A DNA stretch of 64,000 nt, from positions 226,675 through 290,674 of the forward strand of contig NZ_JAKWJQ010000005.1 of the NCBI RefSeq assembly GCF_022761015.1, written 5' to 3'. The position numbers were made by a program, and so were the translations under genes. Below are positions 33,319 through 41,704 of the stretch, one piece after another. The stretch's first letter is position 1; every line of letters starts with the position of its first letter. The notes below the pieces were generated by a model that searched no databases, was not told where the DNA came from, and saw only the letters and a list, made by a program, of their open reading frames with translations. The stretch is from Humibacter sp. RRB41. GTDB lineage: Bacteria > Actinomycetota > Actinomycetes > Actinomycetales > Microbacteriaceae.

Positions 33319-33900
33319 ATGCACGCGCAGGAGAAACGTAGGGACGATGACGCGATGCTCGACCCACGGGTGATCGACCCGGACCAAGAACTGGTGAACT
33401 ACTCCGGCCTCACGGAGGCGGAGATCACGCAGATCGTCCGCGTGCTGAGCGGCATTCGCAACTGGCGCGAATCGGAACAGGAGATTAGCTTCCGCTCACG
33501 AAGCGACATGAAGCTCAACGAGACAGACATGAAAGCACTCCGATTCCTTGTCGCCTCAAAGAACCAGGGCATTCTCGTCACGCCGGGAATGCTCGCCGAA
33601 CACCTTCGCATCTCTACCGCCTCAACCACGAAGGTCCTGGACCGCCTGGAAGCCGCAGGACACATTCAACGATCCCCCCACCCCACCGATCGTCGGGCCT
33701 TGGCTATCTCCATCACACAAAAAACGCACGAGCGCGTAAGGGACGGAGTAGGGCGCTTGCACTCCCACCGGTTCGACGTCGCCGCATCACTCACATCATC
33801 CGAGCGTGAGACCGTAATCCGGTTTCTCGAGAAGATGGTTGCCACGGCACCAGAAAAGCCCACTCGCCAGCAAACGCAGCGCCCTGACGAGCAACCCTGA
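33319..33900 (+). CDS. MarR-family transcriptional regulator
   Basis: A 193-residue winged-helix dimeric regulator. The core lies at about residues 70-165: DMKALRFLVASKNQGILVTP, then LAEHLRISTASTTKVLDRLE (recognition helix) and the wing SPHPTDRRALAISIT. An acidic N-terminal extension of about 45 residues is longer than usual. Divergence from idi and its place beside the crt block make it the likely carotenoid regulator, comparable to CarR of corynebacteria; that comparison is inference. No ribosome site is seen and the transcript may be leaderless. Confidence 0.88.
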   Translation: MHAQEKRRDDDAMLDPRVIDPDQELVNYSGLTEAEITQIVRVLSGIRNWRESEQEISFRSRSDMKLNETDMKALRFLVASKNQGILVTPGMLAEHLRISTASTTKVLDRLEAAGHIQRSPHPTDRRALAISITQKTHERVRDGVGRLHSHRFDVAASLTSSERETVIRFLEKMVATAPEKPTRQQTQRPDEQP

Positions 33901-34060
33901 CATTGCCGGAGACAATAGTCGCCCGATACAACTCACGCAGGAACTGCAGAAGAGCCGTATATGCCAGCGTCTCAGTCGCATGAGCAGCTTGAGACGGCCC
34001 GGCCGGTCTGATCCACCACCCCGATCGTGGCTTGTCCCCGCGAGTTCATTGCGTCTCCGC

Positions 34061-34363
34061 TTATCTTGGAGGCCTGGCAACAGTCCTTGGGTGCGAACGC
34101 ACCCTTCCAGAGACGGTTCGAGGTGACGGTCTCGATGCGGACGTTGAAGTTCGGACGCCTCGAGTGGCGCATGAACGACGGTGGACGTTCCACAGTGCTG
34201 GGTCGACTGTGTGACGCACCTTGCCGCTGTCGTGGTCGACGCGCTCTCGCACGATCGCGACTGGATCAGTCCGCGCGTAGGAGTAGCCGGGCCGCCAGTC
34301 CCGGAAGCCATCGCCGCCGGCCGAGACGTACTCCTTGATCAGCGGGTCGACTTCCTCATTCAT
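34061..34363 (-). CDS. Doubtful hypothetical frame in a gene-poor gap
   Basis: From ATG 34363 the frame begins MNEEVDPLIKEYVSAGGDGF and continues RDWRPGYSYARTDPVAIVRE, which looks like real protein, but after about 60 residues it becomes arginine/serine-rich as expected for out-of-frame GC-rich DNA. I do not recognise it. It is best read as the front part of a decayed gene; it may also be chance. Confidence 0.25.
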   Translation of the reverse strand: MNEEVDPLIKEYVSAGGDGFRDWRPGYSYARTDPVAIVRERVDHDSGKVRHTVDPALWNVHRRSCATRGVRTSTSASRPSPRTVSGRVRSHPRTVARPPR

Positions 34364-34569
34364 CGCCAATCGCCCGCGCATGGCCCCAGCCGAAACGCGT
34401 GAACGCGACAACCATGCCGATCGACAGTATGGCGAAATGTCAAGGGGTGCCGGCCAATACCTGTCGCTGAATAACGTGATGTCATCCGGCTGGGACGCAC
34501 TCCAGGAGGACTCGGCTCGAAAGGCAAAGGGCCGGTTCTCTAGGGAGGCGACCTACATCCCCACAAGCC

Positions 34570-34848
34570 GGTGCGCGGGGCCCGTGACGGGATGGGTCAG
34601 GGCCCCGCACCCCACAGTCAGCGCACAACGAAAGCGCCCCGCCCGACCTCGAGTGAGGCGGGCGGGGCGAGCAGGTTGTGACCGGTTCGGGTCCCGACAC
34701 AACCAAGGTGATTCGCAGTCTTCGGGTGGCTGCAACGACCTGATACCTATTGTCGAGCGGCAACCTCTGGGAGCTGTGAAGGGTGGCGCAGGATCGACTC
34801 AGGTAACCCTCAAAGGCAAAAGCGCCCCCACCAACCGTGGGCGGGCGT
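34570..34848. ncRNA. Cluster of four strong hairpins, possible structured RNA or terminators
   Basis: Hairpin 1 (34570-34612): GGTGCGCGGGGCCC against GGGCCCCGCACC with one bulge. Hairpin 2 (34635-34669): CGCCCCGCC with CCTC against GAGG with GGCGGGGCG, nearly fully paired. Hairpin 3 (34674-34704): GGTTGTG against CACAACC with an inner CGG/CCG. Hairpin 4 (34823-34847): CGCCCCCAC against GTGGGCGGGCG. Such density outside genes suggests a structured transcript, attenuators or a phage/element boundary. The strand is not determined. Confidence 0.35.
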
Positions 34849-35172
34849 TCGTTGCCAGGCGTCAGGATCGGTAAGTCTTGACTGGCGGTAACGCCCCTGT
34901 TCAGCAACGTCTGGTGGAGGTCGCTGCGCGCGGCTCAGTTGGTGCCAGCAGCCAAAGCACGGTGCGGGACCGGCTTACGCGACGGAGGGCGAGCCACCCG
35001 CACTGCGGCTCGACTAGGTTGCTGAGTTGCCCGGCCGGCCGGAGATCACTGCGGCAGGTAGCGATAGTGGAACGCCTTCCTATCCACCGCTGCTTCTCGC
35101 ACCTGAGCGGGTTGCCCGGTGGGTTTCCCTCCGTTGGGACGAGCCGACGACCGAGAGGTTCCGCGGTGTTGG

Positions 35173-36567
35173 TCATCCCCAGTTGTCGGCCGTGGCCTTT
35201 TGGGGTAGTAGAGGAAGACAGCAGGCGCAGAGCACGATTGCCACGAGCACGAAGATGAGGCTCGTTGACGCGGCGTGCTGCACACCCATGGTGATGGTGG
35301 CCAGGAAGACGGTCGATACGACAGCTGATCCGACGGAGTTGGCCACTTGCTGCACAGCGTTCAAGGTCCCACTGGCGCTGCCCGCCTGCTCCTCGTCGAC
35401 GTCTCCAAGTGCCACGGCGAATATCGAGCCGAAACAACAGCCCATGCCCAGGCCGCAGACGAGCAGGGGGAACACCAGTAGCCATGTGGTGTCCGGGATC
35501 GTCATCACCAGAATCAGATAGCTGATCGTTCCCAACCCGACGAGCGCAAGTCCGAGCGCGACAAGTCGGCGACCAAGGCGGTCAATCAGACCGCGCATTG
35601 AGAACGATGCCACGATGATCCCGACCGACATTGGGGCCATCGTTCCTGCCGCCTCAAGGGGACTGAGGTGGTGGCCTTCTTGCAGGTACAGGGATGTGAC
35701 GTAGAGAAGTCCCGCGACCGCGGCGAAGAACACGGCACCGACGATCAGGCCGGCGACGAAGCTCCGGTTTCGAAACAGCGCGGGGGCAAGCAGAGGGTTG
35801 GTGCTGCGTCGCTGATGCACGACGAAGACGGCGAGCAGCACCGCACCGACGGCGATAGCTCCGACTGGTAGAGCGCTCCAGCCGCCGTTTGCTCCCTGGA
35901 TTATTCCACCGAGCACGGCAAGCGTTCCCGCCATCAGCAGTCCTGCAGCGACGGCGTCGATACGAATGCTCGGCCGACCCTCGTACCGGGGCAGCAGTGT
36001 GAGGCTGACGATCATCAACGTGATGCCCAGCAGCACGTTGATGAAGAACACTGAGCGCCACCCCAGCCCCAACGGATCGGCCTGGATGAGCAGCCCAGCC
36101 AACACCGGACCGCTGATGGAACTCAGACCCATGATCGGTCCGAAAAGACCGAAAACCCGACCTAAATGCTCGCGGGGAAACACGCGGATGAGGATGCTGA
36201 ATCCTTGCGGGATCAGCAGTGCGCCAAACGCGCCCTGCACGACGCGAGCGGTGACGATACTCACCGGATCCCACGCCAGGGCGCAGAGCAGTGACGCCGC
36301 GGTGAACCCGACAAGGCCGATCAGGAATAGCCGGCGGTAGCCGTATTTGTCCCCGAATCGACCACCGATCACCAGGATCGAGCCGAGTGCCAGTGCGTAG
36401 CTGGACCCGAGCCACGGAGCCAGTGATTGTGGCGCATGCAACTGCGTAACGATCGACGGGGCGGCAATGTTCGTGACCGTAGTGCTCAACAGATCGAGCA
36501 CGTCTGCGGTAAGGATTGCCGCGAAGACCCACCAACGCGCGGTGGAGGTAAGGATTCTTTCAGGCAT
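35173..36567 (-). CDS. DHA2-type MFS exporter
   Basis: A 464-residue drug/proton antiporter-like MFS protein with 12-14 helices: LLSTTVTNIAAPSIVTQLHA in helix 1, GRFGDKYGYRRLFLIG loop, and ARVVQGAFGALLIPQGFSIL. I start at ATG 36567 (MPERILTST); the longer frame crosses the palindrome. A near-perfect palindrome 13-33 bp upstream overlaps the leader, so repression by a MarR- or TetR-type protein is likely. Confidence 0.85.
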   Translation of the reverse strand: MPERILTSTARWWVFAAILTADVLDLLSTTVTNIAAPSIVTQLHAPQSLAPWLGSSYALALGSILVIGGRFGDKYGYRRLFLIGLVGFTAASLLCALAWDPVSIVTARVVQGAFGALLIPQGFSILIRVFPREHLGRVFGLFGPIMGLSSISGPVLAGLLIQADPLGLGWRSVFFINVLLGITLMIVSLTLLPRYEGRPSIRIDAVAAGLLMAGTLAVLGGIIQGANGGWSALPVGAIAVGAVLLAVFVVHQRRSTNPLLAPALFRNRSFVAGLIVGAVFFAAVAGLLYVTSLYLQEGHHLSPLEAAGTMAPMSVGIIVASFSMRGLIDRLGRRLVALGLALVGLGTISYLILVMTIPDTTWLLVFPLLVCGLGMGCCFGSIFAVALGDVDEEQAGSASGTLNAVQQVANSVGSAVVSTVFLATITMGVQHAASTSLIFVLVAIVLCACCLPLLPQKATADNWG

Positions 36568-36579
36568 GGCAAAGCACTC

Positions 36580-36600
36580 TCTAACTTCTAGAGAATTAGA
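36580..36600. promoter_or_regulatory. Near-perfect palindrome before the MFS gene
   Basis: TCTAA (36580-36584) and TTAGA (36596-36600) flank a core with TTCTAGA (36586-36592). It lies just upstream of the ATG at 36567 and shares the CTTCTAGA core with the crtE-upstream site, reading the opposite strand. Confidence 0.55.
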
Positions 36601-37064
36601 CGACGCCACTCTTGGGTCGCCATGCCGGCCGGAATTCCCGACGCGATCGACTTTGAAGAGGACCGCTGCACCTTACGGATGGAAACCGTATGCGGCAGCG
36701 AGCTTCGTGTCAAATCGACGGCATTCTCGACGCGACCTCGCCTCGCAATTCGATCGGGACCGTTTCACCGCAGAACAGGTTCGCCTTCTCACACACGAAA
36801 AAGGACAGCGCGTCTCTGTGGCTCTGAACTATCCCGCTTTCATGCCCGCGGGCTGAAGAACAGACAGCGAGACGCAGGATAGTCCCTGTCCGCGATCGAA
36901 CGCCCGGCTTTTAGCTGATCGAGATGCAGGTGCGCAAGGGGCCCGAGAAACGATTCTCGACTGGTCGGTCTCATCGCTAACCTGGCGAGGCCGACGGCAC
37001 CTCCGTATTGGGTCCGAGGCGCCCGTCCGCGACAGCCGCGGCGGGACTTTACCGAAAGGCGGAC
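36601..37064. other. Intergenic stretch without recognisable genes
   Basis: Several short open frames exist on both strands, but none shows a domain, a ribosome site and a credible length together. I see no repeat or strong hairpin either. Confidence 0.6.
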
Positions 37065-37388
37065 ATGTTCACCCTGTCTTGGCTGCTCATCATCGCGATT
37101 ATCGCCGGAGTCCTGGGCGTGATCGACGGAATCCGGCGTGCGCGAGGTCGCGGCACTTCCGTGCTCGCGATCGTGGAGATCATCGTCGCGGCGCTGTTCC
37201 TGCTTTCACTCTTCATTCCTGGAGTACCGTTCGGCTCCCTCACGCTCGCGATCGTGCTGCTCATCGTGCTCGTGGTAGCGATGATCGTCGGCAGACTCAA
37301 CGTGACGATCGCGGTCGTCGCACTCGTCCTGATCGCCCTCTGGATCGTGCTCAACCTGCACTGGATCACCATCGCCGGCGTGAATTAG
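37065..37388 (+). CDS. Small four-helix membrane protein
   Basis: A 107-residue protein made almost wholly of four hydrophobic helices: LSWLLIIAIIAGVLGVIDG, VLAIVEIIVAALFLLSLFI, LTLAIVLLIVLVVAMIVG and IAVVALVLIALWIVLNL, with a basic loop GIRRARGRG between helices 1 and 2. I start at ATG 37065 (MFTLSWLL), preceded by GAAAGGCGG. No family was recognised; it may be a small envelope protein. Confidence 0.65.
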   Translation: MFTLSWLLIIAIIAGVLGVIDGIRRARGRGTSVLAIVEIIVAALFLLSLFIPGVPFGSLTLAIVLLIVLVVAMIVGRLNVTIAVVALVLIALWIVLNLHWITIAGVN

Positions 37389-37492
37389 GCAGACCCGTTT
37401 GCATCAGCGAATGACGGGTGTGATGCTTCGTAGGGCGAGAGTGATGAGGCGTTCTCAGATTGTTTGCCGCTGGGCCGATGGGGCCGCTCCGC

Positions 37493-37523
37493 GGTGCGAC
37501 CGGTTTCGGGTGCCGGTCGCACC
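37493..37523. terminator. Perfect 11-bp-stem hairpin
   Basis: GGTGCGACCGG pairs with CCGGTCGCACC across a nine-base loop. It lies about 105 bp after the stop of the small membrane protein gene at 37065-37388 and could end its transcript. It has no following T tract, so a role as a protein or RNA recognition site remains open. The rest of 37389-37853 holds no recognisable gene. Confidence 0.5.
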
Positions 37524-37853
37524 GTACGATTGGGCACTATTCAACGGCTATGAATGAAACATCCGTCTGGGCGGCTTTGCCACGAGCCTCGAACAACCAA
37601 GATTTCAACGGAAATTGGGGCGAGAGGTGTGCCCTGAATCCGTCTTCGCCGCAGCTTCCCAATGGACCGTGCTCAAGGCGGGTGGGCATGCGCAGTGATC
37701 TGGCACCAAGACGCGCTCGCTAGGCGACCACACTTTCGTCACGCGAGTCGCAGTGGGCGCACCTGGAAACGAAAGAGTGGCCGAATCACGCAGCCCGGAG
37801 CCTGATGACTGACATGCGGAACGGCCGAAGGATTCGGTGACAAGTACGACCCT

Positions 37854-39197
37854 TCAGTGGTGCGCGTGAGCTCGGGCGGCGGCCATCGCTTGTTGGAACG
37901 GTCGGCGTGGTGTGCGGACGGCGGAGGTTGAAGCGAGGTCGCGGCGGGTGAGAGCGTTGGCGAGCCAGCCGAGAACCAGTCGGATGCGCTTGCTCAGGGT
38001 TGGGATTGCGATTGCGTGGTAAACCTTGTCGACGGCCCAGGCCGGCATGCCGCTCAGGTGGACGCCCTTGATCACGGCAGCGCCCTCACGCCCGCCATAG
38101 CTTGCGAGCGTGCCGAGCGACTCGTGACGGTATTCGAGCAGGGACTCGCCGTTCAATTGCCGACGGAGGTTCCCCGCAAGCAGGCGTGCTTGGCGCAACG
38201 CGTTCTGCGCATTCGGCGGATAGTACGATGGTTCGGCGCCGGAACGAGGTTGCGGCACTTGGGCGTTATCGCCAAGCGCCCATCCACCCGTGACGACGGT
38301 GCCGTCGTCACGGACCAGCTGGAGGCATGCGTTCGCTTGGACGTGCCCTTTAGCTCCCTTCGGGACCTTCATGTTGTCCAGCACCGGGTTGGGTGCGACT
38401 CCGGCCGACCAGACGATCGAGTCAGCAGGATACTTTCGCGTATCGCTTAGCTCAACGACGCCGTCTTCGCATGACTTCACCTCAGTGTTGAGGGCTACTG
38501 TGATGCCGCGGCTGCGCAGGGTGTCCAACGTCCACTGGGACAGGTCTTTGCTGAGTTCGGCAGCGATGCGGTCGGCCGATTCCACGAGAAGCCAAGTCAT
38601 GGGCTCGTCGGCGAGCTCGGGGAATGTGGCGTGCTCCTGCCTTGCCAGTTCCTGCAGCTCGGCTATCGCCTCGACGCCGGTGTAGCCGCCGCCGACGAAG
38701 ACGAACGTGAGCGCGCGTTTGCGTCGGTTCGCGTCTGCAGCGGTCGCGGCGAAGCGGATGCGGTCGAGTACCTGATTTCGCAGGTATACAGCCTCTTCCA
38801 GTGTGTTGAACCCCACGGCGAAATCTTCAAGGCCGGGAATGGGGAGTGCTTTCGTGATGGACCCGAGAGCGAACACGACGTGGTCGTAAGACATTGGCCG
38901 TTCGACCCCGTCTTCGGTGCGAATGACGACCGTGCGCGTTTCGCAGTCGGCCGAGAGCGCTTCGCCCGAGATGAGGTTCGCGTGGCGCAGCGGCCGCTGG
39001 AGCGTGACCGTCGCATCTCGTGGGTCGGTCTCGCCGCCGGCGACCTCCGGGAGAAGGGGCTTGTAGGTGAGGTAGGGCTGCGGCTCCACAACCGTCACAC
39101 GAACGCGACCAGCGAGGACATCCTTGCGCAGGCTCTTCGCGACGTGGAAGCCGGCGTAGCCGCCACCGAGGATGACGATGTGGATGGGGGTTTTCAT
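37854..39197 (-). CDS. Type II NADH dehydrogenase
   Basis: A 447-residue flavoprotein feeding electrons from NADH to quinone without proton pumping. FAD-binding GGGYAGFHVAK lies at residues about 11-21, the NADH-binding FVFVGGGYTGVEAIAEL near 165-181, and a late WALGDNAQVPQ (ATG-type motif) near 300. The C-terminal part (about 380-430) has an amphipathic membrane-binding stretch. It is followed on the same strand, upstream side, by an SDR gene 62 bp away, so they may be co-transcribed. Confidence 0.88.
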   Translation of the reverse strand: MKTPIHIVILGGGYAGFHVAKSLRKDVLAGRVRVTVVEPQPYLTYKPLLPEVAGGETDPRDATVTLQRPLRHANLISGEALSADCETRTVVIRTEDGVERPMSYDHVVFALGSITKALPIPGLEDFAVGFNTLEEAVYLRNQVLDRIRFAATAADANRRKRALTFVFVGGGYTGVEAIAELQELARQEHATFPELADEPMTWLLVESADRIAAELSKDLSQWTLDTLRSRGITVALNTEVKSCEDGVVELSDTRKYPADSIVWSAGVAPNPVLDNMKVPKGAKGHVQANACLQLVRDDGTVVTGGWALGDNAQVPQPRSGAEPSYYPPNAQNALRQARLLAGNLRRQLNGESLLEYRHESLGTLASYGGREGAAVIKGVHLSGMPAWAVDKVYHAIAIPTLSKRIRLVLGWLANALTRRDLASTSAVRTPRRPFQQAMAAARAHAHH

Positions 39198-39259
39198 TAG
39201 TCATGCCCTCCGTGAGTTCTGGATCCCTAACGGCAGGCGGTCTTGGATGCGTGTCATGG

Positions 39260-40027
39260 TTACAGGCCCACGCTCGCCTGCATGATGCCGCCGTCGACGA
39301 ACACCGTGGTGGCCGTGAGGTAGTGGCCGGCGTCGGAGGCGACGAAGAGCACCGCATCCGCGATGGCCGACGGATCGGCGACTTTGCGCAACGGAATGGC
39401 GTCCTCGAGCTTCTTGCGTTGCTCTGGGTCCTCGAGAGTTTTCGTGTTGATCGGAGTGGCGACGGCTCCGGGCGCCACGTTGACGACGCGCACGTTCTGG
39501 GGTCCAAGCTCGACTCCGGCGGTGCGGGTGAGCATCCGCATGCCGCCCTTCGCGACGCAGTATGCGATGTTTCCGGGCATCGGCCAGTCCTCGTGCACCG
39601 ACGATACGTTCACCACGACGCCGCCGCGACCCTGGCCGATGAATTGTTTAGCGGCGAGCTGGGTTCCGAAGAACGCGCTCTTGAGATCGACGGCAATGAC
39701 AGTCTCGAAGCTCTCCTCATCAGTCTCGAGCAGGCTCTGACGCTTCTCGATACCGGCATTGTTGACCATGACGTCGAGCCCGCCGAATTCCCGCACGGCA
39801 GCGTCGATGAGCGACTGGATGCCGTCGGTGCGCGAGACGTCTGCCTCGACGCCCACGGCTGTACCGCCCGCTGCTGTGATGTCCTTCACCAGGTCGGCGG
39901 TATCGGCAGGTCTGGCTACGTAGTCGATCACTACGGCAGCGCCAGACTCTGCGAGCGTGCGCGCGATCGCCTCACCGATACCGCTGTTGCCGCCGGTGAC
40001 GATGGCCGTCTTACCGCTGAGCTGCAT
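39260..40027 (-). CDS. Short-chain dehydrogenase, glucose 1-dehydrogenase-like
   Basis: A classical SDR of 255 residues. Cofactor loop TGGNSGIGEA at about residues 11-20, NNAGI near 90, and the catalytic YCVAK (YxxxK) near 155 with the serine in NVSSVHEDWP. The sequence SSVHEDWPMPGNIAYCVAKG resembles glucose 1-dehydrogenase-type SDRs. Substrate is not certain. Confidence 0.85.
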   Translation of the reverse strand: MQLSGKTAIVTGGNSGIGEAIARTLAESGAAVVIDYVARPADTADLVKDITAAGGTAVGVEADVSRTDGIQSLIDAAVREFGGLDVMVNNAGIEKRQSLLETDEESFETVIAVDLKSAFFGTQLAAKQFIGQGRGGVVVNVSSVHEDWPMPGNIAYCVAKGGMRMLTRTAGVELGPQNVRVVNVAPGAVATPINTKTLEDPEQRKKLEDAIPLRKVADPSAIADAVLFVASDAGHYLTATTVFVDGGIMQASVGL

Positions 40028-40284
40028 GTGATCCCCTCCATCTGATGGTCATTCGTGACGCAGTTGAGCGTCTCCAAATGATTGCCGCAATCGGGTGCGC
40101 GTACGTCCGAAGCGTGGTAAGGGTTTTTCTCCCGGTTTGCTGTTCGAGGAGTAGTCCTTGGCAGCGCGGCAGTAAACAAACGCCCGAGAGAGATCCTCGA
40201 CTGGCGCACCCCTGCCGAGGCCCTCGAAGGCCAACTGTGATCGACCTCACAAACAACCGTTTGCGACGACCGGTTGAATACGGC

Positions 40285-40476
40285 TAATTCCGCAGCCGGA
40301 AGTTCCTGCGCGAATTCCGCCATCACCGGATGGTCGGATCGATGGGCAGAGTCGCGTCGTGCGGTGACAACGCGGCCATGGAGGCCTTCTTCGCTCTGCT
40401 GCAGAAGAAACGTCCTGAACCGGCGTTCCATCGAGTTCGAAACCATCATGAACCAAACCTCGGCCCTCGCGGCCTA
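40285..40476 (+). mobile_element. IS3-type transposase C-terminal remnant
   Basis: One frame reads FLREFRHHRMVGSMGRVASC and GDNAAMEAFFALLQKK, the last catalytic segment of an IS3 OrfB transposase (the DDE glutamate is in AMEAFFALL). A neighbouring frame ends SIEFETIMNQTSALAA and stop, the usual end of the same protein. A frameshift and a deletion separate them, so it is inactive. The rest of 40028-40544 holds no recognisable gene. Confidence 0.75.
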
Positions 40477-40544
40477 ACCAAAACTGTCACCCATCCATGC
40501 AACAGACCCGTTTCAGTCCGCTTGTGCGGGTGCATCATGGTTCC

Positions 40545-40952
40545 ATGGGGGACCTCATCTACGCCGGTTCGGCCCGTTACCGCTTCGATGACCGAGCGCT
40601 CGCTCATCTGAAGATCGCGATCACTCAGAAGCTTCGGCTCCAGGAGTGCTTTCTGCTCAGCTGGACCGACCCGGCGTCGACAGGTTCGGGCAGGGTGAGC
40701 CTGTGGCTCTCCTCGGCTATCCCGCTGGAGTTCCGCTATGCGACGGACAAGCCTCCGGCACTGAACCGCAATTGGTTGGCGGCTCTCGCAATGTCCGCTC
40801 ACGGCACTCGCGGCATGATCGTGATGACTGAGGAAGAAGCGGAACAGATCATCGCGGCAAGCACGCCGGCGGAAAAACATGAGCGAATGCAAGAAACCGC
40901 CGACCGGACGGTGCCCTCGACGACACCCCGACAGCAGAAACGCCGCTCGTAG
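40545..40952 (+). CDS. DUF7882-like small protein, copy 2
   Basis: A 135-residue protein beginning MGDLIYAGSARYRFDDRALA, then HLKIAITQKLRLQECFLLSW, with SGRVSLWLSSAIPLEFRY and HGTRGMIVMTEEEAEQI. It is clearly homologous to 58539-58871 through the first 105 residues, then has its own basic tail (RQQKRRS). The start ATG follows a weak ribosome site. Function unknown; the high conservation of the LWLS..IPLEFRY core suggests a binding surface. Confidence 0.75.
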   Translation: MGDLIYAGSARYRFDDRALAHLKIAITQKLRLQECFLLSWTDPASTGSGRVSLWLSSAIPLEFRYATDKPPALNRNWLAALAMSAHGTRGMIVMTEEEAEQIIAASTPAEKHERMQETADRTVPSTTPRQQKRRS

Positions 40953-41234
40953 CTCCAGGATCCGAGAGGTCGCGTCGATCGCGCGGTCGAACGCTTCGGC
41001 GTTCGCGCGGGAGGGGCATCCCGAACCGCTGACCTTACGGACCTGCAGTGCGGCCTCGCGTACTTCCGGTTCGGTCGTCGGTGGCCCGGACTTGTGAAGG
41101 CAGCGGATGCCGCGACCCATGCCGCCGACGGTAGATCACCGAGAAGAATTTCCCGGGTCGTGTCGAATCGGGGCGGTCGCGTTCGACGCAGTAGTGAAGG
41201 CGCCTCCTGAGGTGTCAAGAAGAAGAGAACACCC

Positions 41235-41381
41235 ATGAGCGCAACCTTGACTGTCGACTTCTTCTCCAGCCTCGACGGCTACGGCTCGACCGAAGGCACG
41301 ATCACGCACCGAGGCGGGCCGAATGTAGCCGTCATGGTGGCGCCGTCTGAGGTTGACATAGCCACAGGCAGGGCATCGTGA
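41235..41381 (+). pseudogene. N-terminal remnant of a dihydrofolate-reductase-like (RibD C-terminal) protein
   Basis: The frame begins MSATLTVDFFSSLDGYGSTE, the characteristic start of RibD-C/DHFR-like proteins, then diverges and stops after 48 residues instead of about 190. A sensible ATG and AGAAGAGAAC ribosome site remain. It is therefore a truncated gene. The preceding 40953-41234 shows no other gene. Confidence 0.7.
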
Positions 41382-41442
41382 AGCCGACCACAGCACTTGT
41401 CAAGGCGTGGGAAAAATCAGGCGCCGGACGTACTTTTCTGCC

Positions 41443-41646
41443 ATGACCAATGTCGAGAAGCATCCTGATGCTGAGAACATCCCAGACGGATCAAGATCCG
41501 AAACAGACCACGAAGACACCGCATCGGGCGGCGTCTCACCGGACGGCAATGTCGGTACGGACGACCGGGTGGTTGACCCGGACGAGGTCGACCGGGAACA
41601 CGACACCGACGCGTCCGGGACACCCATCGACAATCCGTCGGGATAG
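41443..41646 (+). CDS. Small acidic hypothetical protein
   Basis: A 67-residue, aspartate-rich, probably disordered protein beginning MTNVEKHPDAENIPDGSRSE and ending PIDNPSG. I recall similar acidic peptides in related genera, but no function. An in-frame upstream start (41407) is possible; ATG 41443 gives a clean start. It abuts the IS5 element, which begins about 60 bp further on. Confidence 0.5.
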   Translation: MTNVEKHPDAENIPDGSRSETDHEDTASGGVSPDGNVGTDDRVVDPDEVDREHDTDASGTPIDNPSG

Positions 41647-41704
41647 TCGACGTCTATCAGTTCGCCGTAGAAGCCCGTGGTGCTATACCTTCTTCCTCTA
41701 GGCG

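Larger units (their letters stand above)
33901..35172. other. Gene-poor stretch of 1.27 kb with hairpins
   Basis: No frame here has clear family resemblance apart from the doubtful one at 34061-34363. The notable content is a run of strong inverted repeats at 34570-34848, listed separately. The remainder (33901-34060 and 34850-35172) holds nothing I can name. Base composition looks slightly different from the flanking genes, with scattered AT-richer parts. Confidence 0.5.

Noticed and set aside
34061..34411. A full 116-codon hypothetical protein.
   Set aside because: Only the first 60 residues after ATG 34363 look protein-like; the rest is out-of-frame in character. Kept at low confidence as a possible gene remnant only.
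34671..34711. A possible tRNA, from the T-arm-like GGTTCGGGTCCC.
   Set aside because: No acceptor stem, D-arm or anticodon arm can be placed at the right distances; the bases instead form a simple GGTTGTG/CACAACC hairpin.
40446..41120. A 224-codon minus-strand frame.
   Set aside because: It is mostly antisense to the DUF7882-like gene at 40545 and has no coherent domain.
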